Assembly: GCA_003508835.1 (NCBI GenBank)
Contig: PUFA01000072.1
Location: 8,654,501-8,718,500, forward strand
DNA: 64,000 bases
Source: Eonycteris spelaea
Lineage: Eukaryota; Chordata; Mammalia; Chiroptera; Pteropodidae
Direction of reading: 5' to 3'
In this document: one piece after another, positions 23,201 to 38,200 of the stretch
Layout: every line of letters starts with the position of its first letter
Numbering within the stretch: position 1 is the first letter of the stretch
Notes under the pieces: generated by a model
What the model was told of the DNA's origin: nothing
The model's input: only the letters and a program-made list of their open reading frames with translations
Database searches by the model: none
Program-made: the position numbers and the translations under genes

Positions 23201-26200
23201 GTGACAACTCCAGTTAAAATCCTTCATAGGCTTTTCATTTTACATGCAGTAAAAATCATAGTATGGCCTATAATGTCCACCTACATGATCTCCATACTAC
23301 TCAGAGATCTCCTATCATTAACCACCTTGACTGCATTCACCTTTCTTTCCCTTGTTCACACTGCCCCGGGCATACTGGCCTCCTTGTTGTTCATTAAATT
23401 TAACAAGCATGCTCCTACCTTGAGTCCTCTGCACCTATTGTTTTCTCTTCTTGGAACACTCTTCTCCCCAAATATTTACTTCCTTTGGGTCTCTGTTCAA
23501 ATGTCATCTGATTGCCCTTAATGAAATAGCACTGGCTGTGCCTCCCCCAAGTAGTCCCTATTCCTTTTACTAGTTTTACTTTTTCTCCACTGCAATTATC
23601 ACTATTTAACATAGGATGTATTGATGTGTTTCACTGCTTTTAGTAACTCTTTTTATGCTAGAATGTAAGCTCCGTGAAAGCAAGAACTTTTTACTCAGTG
23701 TTATATCTTGAGTGCCTGGCATAGAGTTTCAATAAAGACTTGCCAATTAATGAATAATCTGTTTTAGTGTAGTTCACATACAAAGATTTTGAATCCTGAG
23801 ATACTGTGTAGCTACTCATCTTTGGAACATAACAAGTACTGAATGAATCTTTTTTTTTTTTAATTATAGTTGACTTGCGATATTAAATTAGTTTGAGGTG
23901 TACAATACAGTAATTATGTAACTTGTGAAGTAATCATCCGGTAAGTCTAGTACCCACCTGACACCACACACAGTTATTACATTATTGACTATATTCCCTA
24001 TGCCTTACTTTACATACCACAACTACTTTCATAACTGCCAATCTGTCCTTCTTAATCCTTTCACCTCTTCACACCTCCCACGCAATTTGGTGGCCATCAA
24101 TTTGTTCTCTATATTTGTGAGTTGAACAAATGTTTTTTAATCAGGAAGATAAAGATAGTCAAATCTTGCATTGAAAATATATAAAAATGAGAAAGGTAAA
24201 AATATATATCCACAGAAAAATGTACATCGCACATACCTGCTTGAATTCTGAATCTTTTCCCATCATAACTTGAAGACTGTAAATAACTGGATCACCTTTC
24301 ATCGGCTGTAAACATTCCCATGTAATTTCACAAATGTGATCATTTATTTTCTCTATTTTGGGGGCTATAGAGAACAACAACAACAACGAAATATAAAATC
24401 TGCTCTACTTGATTTTTAACTTGGAACATCAGACAGATACTTGTTTTAATTAAAATCAACAAACCTTTAAAACTCAGTTATCAACTTGAAATAAATATCA
24501 GTGAACTTTTGAAATTTGCAGAGAAATGGTTACTCTTATTATCTCCAGGGTATACAGTGTACAGATGCTACAATGGTTAGACTGAAAGATCTGTCCAGGT
24601 AAGCAGTATTTTTGCTCAGCTAAAAAGCCAATAGAAGGGTGGGTATATGGCAGTTCAAAAATAACTACTATGGTACTTTTAAGAACATAACTAGAACATA
24701 AAATTTTATATTTGATAAATCTTTCAAGGAGTTGAGCTGAGAAATACTTCTAGTTGCTTGAATACATGTAACTGTTTCACTTAATAGTGAGGCATAAAGG
24801 AGTTAAAAAATCAGCAATCCTCTTAAAGCTAAGAGACACTAAACTGGATGAGGGAACAGAAAAATGACTCAGTGGGACTGCATCAACATTCCTGGAAACA
24901 CTATTGAAGAACAGTCCTGTTAACTATGAATCTTTTTAACAAACGATATATTCAAGTACATGATCCAGAACATTGTATTAGAAGTCTTTGTGATTTGTCC
25001 TCAGAGTGTGAGGAATTTTACCATTGTACAAAGTACGATCTTGCTGAGGTCATTTTAAAATAAGAACCCCTCTAAAATTAATCTGTACTTGTCCGAGGAT
25101 CAATGTGCCAAGATAAAATAGCTTTTATTGTTGAGTGAAACTACTAGTTGGTGAGCTTGTCTAAAATGTTGGACATACACTTGATAAATTCTAATAACAG
25201 TACATAATGGACTTTATGAAAATGCATTTAAAATTAACTTGTTATTAAAGAGGATGTATAACTTAAGGATGTATAACTTACCTTTCAAGGCAGCTGGGAC
25301 AGATTTTGGAGTAGTGAAAATATATTCTTGGGAGAGAGGACCTTCCCCTGCTTCATTACAAGCTTGAATACAGAATTTATAGGATGTTGACTCATTAAGT
25401 CTTTGTACTTTGTATGTATGACATGGACCTCTGTATAAGGATACAAACCTAAAATGGAAATGATTCATTAAAAATAATCCTTGACTACCTTATATTTAAA
25501 AACTACTAAAAAGTATAATTGGGATATAATTTAGGGATAATAAGTTACTCCTAGAATTTAATGCCAGGAATGGTTAATATGTGTTTTTCCATTACATGAT
25601 GAATTCACAGAATTGGTAAATTTCCTAATTTGACATGGTTTTCTGAAAATTTATTGCTAAATTTTATATCCAACCATGGTAACTGTTTCTTTTCACGCTT
25701 CTCTGATCCACACCACAATTTTCATTATAAATTATTTCTAACTAGAGTCATAGGCATATAGTTTGTCTCATCAAAAAAAAAAAAAAAAGTTCAACTTCTA
25801 GGTATAATTTTAGCTGATTTGGTGATGTTTTCTAGAAATTTACATAGCAGTATGAGAGTATATATAATTTCCCATAAATTATCCACTCACACTGGTGGGA
25901 AATTTAACATCATATATGTTACTCTTAAGTTGAATGTTCCCCAATATTTTTAACTGGTTGCTTTCTAAATTTTTGGAAACTGAATACTAATATGTTCCGG
26001 TAGTCTGAAAACTGTAGTCAGGTTAAAAATGAAATATTTAATGACCTGAAGTAACAGTATTTCCAAGAAGCAATAATTGGATAAACCTTGCCTTTCTAAT
26101 CTTCAAAAAATTTTTCTCCTTTTTAATGATAGGGAACAAACCCCTGCTGGAAAAAGTTGAACAATAACAAAACCTATGGTCAGGGAACAGCTGAATTAGC

Positions 26201-29200
26201 ACTCCGACTGCAAGCACAAGTAGTTGTGAAAAATCAATGAGAAGGAAAGTAATAATATTCCACTGATTTACTAAATTTATATAGTAAATTCACAATATCA
26301 TAAAAAATTTTAATTTATTTTCCACAGCCAAAGGCCATTAGCCATACTTATACCATATAATAATTCTCTAGGTGCTAGCTAAATATTAATTGTGAAGTTC
26401 TACAGATTTAGGGATGCAGACAATAGTTTTGTGGTTACTAGAAGGCAGGGGGGAAGGAGGAGAGGAAGAATGGAAAAGGGGGTCAAATATAGTTGACAGA
26501 AAGATATTTAACTTTGGGTAGTGAACAAACAATGTAATATACAGATGATGCATTATAGAATTGTATACTCAAAACCTATATAATTTTATTAACCGTTTCC
26601 CCATTAAAAAAAAATAACTGTGAAGTTCTGTAATATAGCTTATAATAAAATCTATATTTAATATAATCTTCATTCTATTATATTTCAATCAAAGACTTAT
26701 TAGATCTGTTTCCAGTAAACCTTCCTGTACTACCCTAAATATAAATGCTGGAAATGGAATGAAAATAACTTAAATGATTAATTCACTGAAGAGTAACAAC
26801 ATATATTAAAGATATATTAAAGATATATATATATATATTAAACATATATTAAACCTGTGGCAAGACAAAGAACCTCTTTCTAGAGATTATGATATAAAGT
26901 CCATAAAATTCTGCCAAGAACAAAGGTTAACATTCACAGAAGCACAGATTTCAGGAAATGATCAATACTGGGTTGCTCTGTGTAATGCCCCATATTGGCA
27001 TTTGAATAATGTATATTATAAATATTTTGATTAACACTGTAATTCAAATGCATAATTTAGTGGGGAAATATATGGCATGAATTTAACAAGAAATGTAAAG
27101 GATGGCAGTACAGATAAGAACCTGAGCAGCAAGGGGACTGGAAAATTAATTAGTCTGACTGAGATCCAACAGTGAGGAAATGAACTGTATTCATTTAATG
27201 TGCAGGCCCTGGGTGTGGAGGAGACTGAGACATAATCCCTGCCCTCAAGGATCTCAGAGGCCTTAAGCCCATCCATCATTTACTGTAAGCACTGAAAAGC
27301 TAGCAAAAACTATCCTTCTTTTCCTATCATGAAGTGGGTAAATGGGTTATAGAAGAGAGCCAAAGAATAGCCCACTTAATTTTTTCTCTTGGCATCCCAC
27401 TCACAAGTCAAAACCAGGAAATCTTCATTGTGCCTTCTGATGTTTCAAAAACAGCACACTTCAAAATTACTTATGAGAATACTGTTTTTAAGGAATTATT
27501 TTATCTACTTCTACTGTTTATAAAATTTACATGCTTAAGATATAAAAAACTACACAAAACAACAATTAAAAGCACCTACCTTCCATTCTTATCCTCCATC
27601 TGAAGGTGATACTGAATAGAATCTGTTGACAATGTCTTTGGGGTTCCTTCTCCCCATTTCAGCTTAAGGTTCTGGTGGCTGAAGGCAACACATTCCAGAC
27701 GAGGTGGATCAGGAGGGAGGGGCTTAGTTTTTAATTTTATCATGTGGCTGAAAGGACCAGCTCCAAGGCTATTCAAAGCTTGAATTCGTATTCTAAGTGC
27801 CAAATTAAAAATGCAAAAAAGTTTAGTTTATGATTGTTCTATGAAAGTGTCTCTCTGGTCTAGGCAAAAATTAACATAGTTTTTATAGTGTACCTGTATG
27901 TTTATCTGGTTGAAATTGTTATTTTTATAATATACTTATAGCTTGTAACTTTTCCTACTGTCATGGGCTGTTTATCTCCAAAGTCTATGCTGTAGGCAAG
28001 GATTTCTGAACCATGGTCACAAGGCTTTTCCCAGCTTATTGCAAGGCATGTAGAAGGTGAATAATGGGGATTTTCTATATCATCATCACTTATTTCTTGA
28101 AGACAGGTCACAATCGCAGGAACTGATGGTGGTGTCACACAGGCTACTACTTCACTGAAAGGGCCTGCACCCACAATACTCAGAGCCTACAAATTAACAG
28201 AGCCCTTAGTTAACAAAGACATGACCATGAAAATGCTCACAAAACCCTAGACAGAGTAAGTGAAAAGGAAACTCATTGCCTTTACCTGAACTCTGCAATA
28301 ATAGGTAGTTGCTGGTGAAAGTCCTTTTAATTCATAACTGAGACCAGGCCCACAGTAACACATCTGCATACTTCCTTCGACTCCTCCCCATTCCAAACGA
28401 TATTCAGTGACATCAGTTCCATTACTCAAAGGGACCTTTAAATTAAAAAAAGGATAAAAGTCTTAAGTTTTGACAATGAATAAATAGCTTTTGGGCAAAA
28501 ATGTTCTTTACCCAAGCATATCAAAAACTGGACTGCCTTTGAACTTCTTTAAAATGTTGAAGCAGAATTAAGACTGTTCGATATTGTATTTTTATTCATT
28601 AAGGCACCTGAATTTAAGATTGGTCAAAAAAATATAACTTTGTTTTCAATTAGAAATAGAAATAGGACTGAATAGCTTTAGAAAAAATATTTGAAGGTAA
28701 ACATACTTCTAAATAATTCTATTAATATAAAAAAATATAAAATGTTTAATCATACATGGGCATTTTCTTTGTTAAATTTCAAAGGAAACTGAAAATGTCA
28801 TTATCATTACTGATTATTACTATACACAATAAATACACTGAAGATAATAAATATGAGAAATACTATTATACTAATTCCTATGAATGTTTGTACTGAATGT
28901 TAGCTAGGTTAAATATCTCAGTCCTGAGACAAAGCTTTTGTTAAAAAACAAAACACATCGTGAACAAGAATCTAAATACTTGTATTGCAACTATACCTTA
29001 CTTAAATGCTTCAAAGGGAAAAAAAGAACTCACATTTTACCATGTGAATCTGACTGGACATACTCTTTGTATAATTTAGCAGACAACATGAACAATATCT
29101 TTATTCTTATATATAAACTATTCTAACTGCGTAAGAAAATAAATATAAGTCAATGGAATTTACTATACCTCCCAATTTACTTGTGCACAAGTTGCAGATC

Positions 29201-32200
29201 TGCACGTCACTTGAGGGGGCTTGCATTGATCTGGTGGTCCAGGGGCTGTAGTAATGTCATATTTTTCTGAAAATGGTCCAAACTAGAAAAACAAAAATAA
29301 CCAGTTATTTTCATTTTTTACCTACTGATTGCATAGCTCTCCATAAAAATTCACAAAGAATTAAGTATATTTCCTCTCCTTCAAGACTAATTGGTCATAA
29401 TTCTAAAAGCATACACAGAAAGTAAAAATGATCATGGAAGTGAATATGTTGGGTATTTTTAAGTTTCATTTACTGTACTTGCTTCTACTGTCCCTTATTC
29501 TTTCATGAGCTGGTTTTTGTTAAGAAGGGCAGGGTATTAGGGAATTAGGTAGGTGGAATCAGTTGGAACACATTATGTGAGGAGTGAAGAAATGAATACT
29601 GATTAAAAGCATGGGAGATGGGAAGCATAAATTGTATCTTAAAATTTAGAATAACTTTAGAAGGGTCTAAAATGTATATTTTCTGGAAATACAGAAAGCA
29701 AGTATTAAGATGATTTAGACAAATTATTACAAACCTGAAAGCATAGATTAAGGGTACTAATATTAAAAATGATACCCCAGTTTATTGTAGCCTTGTGGGA
29801 CTCACAAGATGATTTATCTAAGAATTGCCAAGAAAATATATAAATTTGACATGTAAGAAATTTAAAAATAAATTTACACATATAAATACCGATCTCAGTT
29901 GAAGAACATAAAACAGTACCACTGACTAAAATCCAAAATAATAGGGAGTGAAGAGGCTTCATTTAATTTTGTAAAAGTTTAATTACAGAATAGTTTGAAG
30001 CAATGTTATTCAACTGAAGAAAATTAGTGCTTTGACTTTACAGAACCTGCTTCAATGCAGAGAGATGAGATCTGAGGGGAAAGGGCTTCACCTCTGAAGT
30101 CTGAGGTTTATCTGTATCACTTCCTCTTTTGTATGACTGTGCAAACAGCTTTTTCAGTTGTAAAATGGAGATATCACCTATATTGCCCATTTTATGGAGT
30201 TGTACAATTATTTACATAATACTAAAAAAAAAAAAAAATCCCACACCAAACCAGAAATGCTTAAAATGTAAAGCTTTTTCCTTAGGCAAAAAAACACATC
30301 ACAATTAGTCGACAACTAAAGTAAATGCTGCATATAACCAGCCTCAAAAAACAAGTATTTCACCATATGATCTCTTTTCTACTCTTATTTTACTAAGTGA
30401 ACCCTATCAGCACCACTCAAAAGGCAAACTTTAGCCCAGCTTAAGTCCAAAGTGTCACAAATTTAAGTGGGATTTGAAAATACTGTGAGATTCTATAAAA
30501 CTAAAATTAAATTATGGTATACTACTCTCTCTCTTATTTATCAATATAGAGTTATTAAAAATTAGAAAACATGGAGTCATTTAGAAACCAAAAAGCTAAA
30601 TAATAAGTGCAATTGTACATGTTACATGAAACACCACTGTGATTGTAATTCAGTCAGCATGGTCCTTCCTACCCCCATTTTGTTAGCTGCGCGCAGTCTG
30701 AAGCTGTAAGTCTTCCCAGGAAGAAGGCTGCTCACTGTACATTCTACTTCAGAACCCTGGTAAACTTCTCTAGGTTCATCTTTTTCCAAAGGAGACATTT
30801 CGACACCATAGCAGGAAATGGGTGATCCACCATCGACCAGAGGGGGTCCTAAAGGTGGAAAGATTTAGAAAACTTAACAAGAGGATTATATTTAGTACTA
30901 ACTTAATTATAATTTATTACCAAAATGGAAATTACCCCATCGTAATTGTATTTCTTTTGCTTTGGGTCTACCCTGTAATCTGGGAGGGAGGCATGGGCCA
31001 GGAGGCACAGCTGGAGTCTGCACAAGTAAAGTTTCAGATACCTGCCAAAACAAAAGCAAAAACAAAACAAAAATGCCCCAAGCCAAATAATCAGATTGCT
31101 TTTGTTAAAGGAAAATAATATGAACACAAAAATTGCATCAATAATGTGGAACTGTAACTATCAACTGAAAATAAAGTTCTGAATAAAATCAAAACCCAAT
31201 TAAATCATTAAAACTCAAATTAAATTTTACATAGACAAATAAAAGACATGTACTATGTGACTACTATATACAAAGTAAGTTACCAAAAATAAAACAAAAC
31301 ACTCTTCTTCCTTTAAAAACAACAAAAACAAAAACAAACAAAAAAACCCAACCCACCTCTACCACAACCTAATGGACATTATTTTTGACCTTGTCCAAAG
31401 GGATCCACAAATCTCTTCTAAGGAAGGATGTTTTAACATTCTATAAATACTGTTTGCTATGTTTTCAGGACTATTTTAGCTACTTTACTGTATACTGTAT
31501 TTTTAACTTAAACACCAATTTATGTATTTAAAAAGAGCTCTTCCTTCTTCTTTTCCACCTAAAAATAATTTAAAAATCAGGTAAGCTTTTCCAAATATTT
31601 GTCATCTTTCCAGGTATTTGGTATTGCTTTTAGCTTCTATGCTATTTTTTTTTTAAATCTTTTAGTTTTATTTTAAAAGACATTCTCTTAAAAACACTGA
31701 CACAAACCCTGTGCCTTGTTTCTTATCTGCACTGTATTAAGGTTTACACTTAACTTTCAAAACCTAAGTATTTGATCATCACCTTATTCAGAAAGGTATC
31801 CTATAAAGGAATGCTATAACGGTATTTTAGAAAAAGTTTTTTTTTTGTTTTTTGTTTTTAATGGAGGAGGAGTGAGGAAGGGTTTGCTTTTGTTAAAATC
31901 CGGGAAGATTTCTGTATTAGAGAAAATGAAGCAATTGGATTCCAAGCCTATTGGGCAGAACTTGAAGTTTCACAATACTTGAATTTTCAACAAAAGCTTA
32001 TAATCCATTTTCAAAAGTACTTTTATTGCATTAAGTTCTGCTTGAAAATAATAATTGTGAATGCTCCAAGAAATCATTCTTGGTTAAATTGTTAAAAAAA
32101 AGTCACTCCAATTAAAAAACATATCTCTCCAGAACATTACAGAACATATGTCTCATATATGGTCAATGGCACATTTGAAGTCCATTTTGGTTACTGGGTC

Positions 32201-35200
32201 TCTAATAATAAAAACAATTGCCAACTTTTCTGAAACAAGAAAATATTAGAATCTGTGTTTAAACAGTAAATATTTTATGGTTTGTGTGATACTCATAACT
32301 TACAGAACAGTAAACTGGTCTACAATTATTTTATTTCTATTTCTGTTAGGTATGGTTACTGAGCATCACCCTAAAATTTATCTTTATAAAATTTTCTGCA
32401 ATGTTTTCATACATTTGTTTTTCCAAAGCCAAATAAGCAGAAAATAGATATTCACTGAATACAGTCTAGACTATGAGCTAATTGGTCACTATATTCTAGT
32501 CATTGTAAAATTAACCACCTGGGTTTCTGAAATTACTTTTATACATTTATGAATACATTTCACTATTTGAAGTGGCATCTGGTGATCTGGTGACCAAACT
32601 TGAAAAAAAGAAAAAAATCTATGAGCATTACCGCACTCTGTCCTCCATCACTGATGCAGTAAACTCGTAAACGATAAAAACAGCCTGGACTTAGTCGATC
32701 ACAAAGATGTTCCCTAGTAGCTCCACTGTATATCATATCCCATTTATTTCCTGTAAGGTGGAAAATTATGTTCAATCAGCTACAAGGTAATGTTTAACAT
32801 TTTGGTATCATGGACACGGCAGGTATCCTAGCTTCACTAAATATGTGTTTATACAATTTGTCAGAAACAATTTAAGCTTGTTTCAAGTTTCCTGGAAATG
32901 ATCTAATTTTCTTTATGTGTGTAGCTTCCTAGACAAATTCTGCATGGCTCTGTTGAAGGAACATATCTTTGTAACTCTGTACAGACTTCCACTTAGATTG
33001 ATAATTTGCTTTTAATTAAGCATTTTAAATGTGTTTACTGGTCCAGTAATAATATTATAACACACAAAGAGTAGAAAAAACCAATACCATAGGAAGTTTA
33101 GTCTTAACTAAAAGATATCCTTATTTTTTGCAGGCAATAGGTCATTTCACAGAAATAAAGACTGTTTAATGTGTTGTTCAAAAATAAAGTTCATAGAGTT
33201 TACAAATAAAACTAGTATAATGTAAGTTTAATAAATTCTAGAAGATAAAATTTTTCTCTGATATATTTGGGTGTGAGTCTAACTGAGTAAACTAACTTTC
33301 AGGATACTTTAGGTAAACTGGTACTCAGCAATGCAAACAAACAACAAAAAAGTAAGAAAATATATGTGTAATAATGTAGGTATAGAGAAGTCTTACATTT
33401 GATCTGCTATATTTCTGGAGACTACAACTTAAAGTGGGTCATAACAGTCAAAATCCTAACTAAAATCAAAAGGAAAGAGATCATATAAAGTGTAGTCATG
33501 AAGAGTATAGGCAGGCTGATTGCTATAAATCTATCATTTTTTAATAGCTATTCTTACCATTAGAACCTTCGGCCATCTCCACTACATATTTATTGATGGC
33601 TGCCCCTCCACTGTCTTTTGGTGGGTCTATTCAAAGAAGCAAGAGTGATATTAGGTAAAGTACACACAATTTAAATGGCAGAAAATCCTAATAAACCTAA
33701 GATTGCTTAAAAAGAAACAAGAATCACTTGCAATGCTTTTTAAATTAGTATCAGCATCTCATTACTCTACTGTTTTTGCATTAAGTAATGTATAAGCAGG
33801 TGCTCAATGTTTTTTTTTGTTTTGTTTTTTTAGGTGAGGCAACCCTTGGTTGACCTAACAGATTGCAAGGACCTTGTCCGTTTATAATCCCTTGTTTTTG
33901 ATTTTTTTACACCAACAGCACCTGGTCTTCCTAGGTGGTCTCCTATCCAAGTACTAACCAGGCCTGACCCTGCTTAGCTTCCGAGATCAGACAGGACTGG
34001 GCTTGTTCAGGGTGGTATGGCCATAGACTGTTATTTTTTTTTTAAGTGAATAAGTGATTTTTATTTCTCATGAGAACAAGGATGAGCCAGGTGACGTTAC
34101 TTACTTCAGTAATCTTTCATTTGACACAGTGCTATCCTTGCTAATAACCCTACAGTAGATCCCAAGTTCTTCCTGTATCAAATCTGAACTTATAAGTGTG
34201 AGTACTTAGTTTTCTACAAAAAAGATCCTCAAACAATGACTCTCACATTTCCTATTGAACTTACTTGAGTTAACACATTTATTCAAATATCTTAAAAATT
34301 ATCTTAATATCAAGTCATTTTAATCAAATATAAAAGTAATGATGTACATTGTATCTTACCCCAAGTTATTTTAAAACTGTGTGAATGTATCTTTCCTTTA
34401 ACTGAAGGCTTTACAGGTACTCCTGGTTTATCAGGGCATGTAGTAAATTCTACTATTTCACTTGGATTACTTTTACCTTCTGAGTTGTAAGCAATAACCT
34501 GAGATAGGAACACAAAAATAAAATAATTAATGTTTGATATCTAATGATATTGGCTTAATGAACAAAGTGATGAGAAACAAAGGCTCAAATGATAAAGTAT
34601 TCACGATGTGATGGCTTATTTATGTAAGAATTGGATTGTCCTTAATAGGGACTTAGCAGAGAATTCAGGTTATAATCCGCTTTTTAGAGTCGGTCCTGGA
34701 ATACAAATGTAAGTCTAACATTCTTATAATACTAACAAGAGTCAACACAGGAAAAAGCTATAATTTGATGATACTTGATGGGCTTCAAGGTTGTTTCACT
34801 TATTCTTTCACTATTCTTCAGGAGTTTCACAAGATGTCCACAAATTCTTTGAATATCCTTTCTTCAAAAGACAAAGGTTAATTTCTCTTCCCTTTGAGTT
34901 TTACTTAATGACTTCTAACAAATCGAACGTAGCACATATGATGATGTGTGTAGCTTCTTCATGGAAAAGCTTATGTGGTGAAGAACTGAAGCCTCTGCCC
35001 AATAGTCAGTGAGGAACTGAGGGCTCCTGGCAACAACCACTTGAGTGAAATTGGAAGCATGTCCTTCAGCGCCAGTCAAGCCTTCAGGTGACTGCAACCA
35101 GTCAACAATCTGACAGCAACCTCATGGAAACCCTGAATCAGAACCACCTGGCTAAGTTGGTCCTGAATCTCTGACTCACAGAAACAATGAGATAATAAAT

Positions 35201-38200
35201 GTTTTTTCAAGCTACTAAGTTGTGCAGCAATAGATAAATGTAATTCATATCTAGCTATTATTTGACTTTAGTAATTTAATTACATTTATATTTTAACTTA
35301 CCTCATCTACTGAACTTAAAGCTCCTCAAGTCCAATATCAAACTTGATATGATTTTCCCTTTTCCAAACCTGCTCCATCTCTGCTCTTCCCCATTACTAA
35401 AAAAGCACTACCATCTTCATACTTGTTTGAATAAAAAATTTAGGGGACATCCTTGATTTTTCTTTCTCTAAACCTACACATCAAATCTACAGTAGTACCC
35501 CCATATCTGTGGTTTCTTTTCCCACAGTTTAGTGACCTGTGGTCAACCACAGTCTGAAAATATTAATTCATATGTTTTAAACTGCGCAGTGCCCTGAGGA
35601 GCGTGATGAAACCTTGCGCTGTCCCACTCCAGCCCGCCCAAGATGTGAACCATCCCTTTGCCAGCGTATCCAAGCTGTATATACCACCTGCCCATTAAGT
35701 CATTTAGTAGCCATCTTGGTTATCACACAGGTTATCAGAAAGAGCGAGAGACCACATTCACGTAACCTTTATTTATAGTAAATTGGTATAATTGTTCTAT
35801 ATTATTATTAATTGTTGCTGTTAACCACTTCCTGTGCCTAATTTACAAATTAAGCTTTATCACAGGTATGTATTTTTAGGAAAGAAACATAGTATACATA
35901 GGATTTGGTACTATCTGTGGTTTCAGGCATCCACCAGGGTGTGTGTGGCGGGGAAGTTCTTGGATAGTAACCCCTTCAGATAAGGGGGGGTGCTCTATCA
36001 GTAAACACCGTCAACTATACCTGTTTTCTACTACTATCGCCTTAGTCAATGCCTCCTTTTTCCTGTCTTTTCTGAATGACTACAATATATCCCTAACTAG
36101 TCTCCCAGCTTCCACTCTTTTTCTCAATCCCATCTACTTTCTACACTGCAGCCAGAGGTACTTTATCACATCTGAGCTTAGAACCTTCAAGGGTTTCTCA
36201 CCTTACACAGAATCAAACCTTAATTCCTGACCATAGCATATAACACCCTATGTGATTTCACCCTGACTGCCTCCACTTTAGAGACTTTTGCATCAGCAGT
36301 TATTTCCCCTGCTTGGAATGTTCTTTCAGATCTTGATGTGTTTAGCTCCTTGTTATTTATTTAGATCTGTTTAAATGTCATTTCTGAGATTTTTTTACTA
36401 CCTAACCCACTCTGTCACCTCACCTTATTTTCATTAACTTTTCACTAACATTTTTTTGCTTGTTAATTGTCTAGTTCCTCCACTAGATTAGCTATTTTGA
36501 CCACTGTTGTATTTCTGGTATTTAGAGCAGTGCTTATCATAGAGTAGATGCTCATAACTATTGGCTAAATAAATGACTCATAGATACGGACAGTATGATG
36601 CTAAATGACACTATAGACAAGGATCTAAGTAAATCTACTACCCCAAAACACTCAGACTATTTTACTGAGTTCTCATGGGATGCATGAATTATTTGTCTAA
36701 TTATTCAATTTTGCTCAGGCATTCTCAGTCCTCTCAAATAGATTTTCAAGATGTTTTCTCACCCTGCTGTTTTAAAAATCAGACTACAAAGGGAATCAAA
36801 GCACTTCTCAATATGGTACAGTGTCTACTTAAATCTAATAACTAGAGAAAATTAAAAAAAAAAGATTCCCTAAAAAACACAAAGATACACTAATAATGTT
36901 TTTAAGGCTATATATTTCAACACTGCCTCATGTTACTTCAGTTAACCATGAAGGTATAAAGCCCTAAGATTATCCCCCGCAATCCCACCCCAATTCACAA
37001 ATAATTAAAACATTCATTTAGAGGTAGCACTGGTGTGGTGCACTCCTTACCTTCAGTGAGTTTAGAATCTTTATACAGGAGACAGACAGTATGCATATCA
37101 AAAGAATTAGGTAAGAGAAGATGACTATGGCCTAAAATGGTCTAGGAAAGCTTTGAAAAGGCAAATGGAGGTGATATGAGGTCTTCATGGGCAACAGCAG
37201 TGAAAAAGAAAAGAAAACCCAGAGTATTAAAGCAGAAGTGAATAGTCAATAGTGAGCTTTGCTCAGGGAAAATGAATAATCAATCTGCTAATGTAGCCAG
37301 GTCAAGTTAGGAGTGAAAGGCAGTATATTTTAAAAAAACTTTACTGGTCAGAATATAAAGAACCTTATGTCAAACTGAGGAAATTGTTTTTCAAAGGGAA
37401 AGCTGGGTTTCAGAAAGGTTTATTTAGGTATAAAATAGAACTTGGATTAGGAGAGAGAAAAGCCTGAAAAGGTCTGGGGATTTAGCATTCTTCAAGACAG
37501 AAATGACAGTGATGTAAAACAAGAGGTGATATATCCAAGGGAAAAAGGGATACCAAAAAAAACCAAACCAAGAAACAAAAAAAACTAAGGACTAAACTTG
37601 GGCACACTTAGATTGGGGCAGAGAAGGCATCAAAAAGTGATACTAGAAAAGATGAGAAAAAGGAAGGGAACATGACTATGTGCTGTCATAAATGCTGATG
37701 TGTACGTGAATTTTAAAGGATGGAAGACAGAAGTTAATGGATCCAGATACTGTTTTGATTTTTCTCTACTGATGAAAAGGCCTCAAAGATAAGTAAGCTG
37801 AAGTGAAAGTGTCTAAGAGCTCCCCGCTTAAGGTACTCAGACCTTGACCTTTAGAAGCTTTGTTACTTGAAAAACTGTTTTTCAGGAACTTCAGGAAACA
37901 AGGCATCAGCTTTCTAGTGGCTCAGAGTCATAGGGACTGGATGCCAACTTCTGAAGTCTTTCTTCTTCTTTTTGGAAAGCTGGTCCTGGCTCAGCTTCCA
38001 ATAAGCCATTTGATGGAGTTAGAAATTGTTTTGCTTGTTTATCACTCTGAATTTTATATGATTTTAAGAAATGACTGCTTTCTTATGTGTCAAATTTTAA
38101 TTTTTCTTTAATCCTTTAAATTTTTATTTTTTAAATTAAATTTATTGGGGTGACATTGGTTAATAAAATTATATAGGTTTCAAGTGTACAATTCAATACT

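Larger units (their letters stand above)
17522..24236 (-). other. FNDC3A last intron (6.7 kb)
   Basis: It contains a MIR at about 18115, a C run near 19230, a 5S-derived SINE, an L2 3' end and an L1 3' end, listed separately. A 94-codon open frame on plus (21558-21842) matches nothing I know. The stretches 18500-20470 and 20700-23100 otherwise show nothing. Confidence 0.6.
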
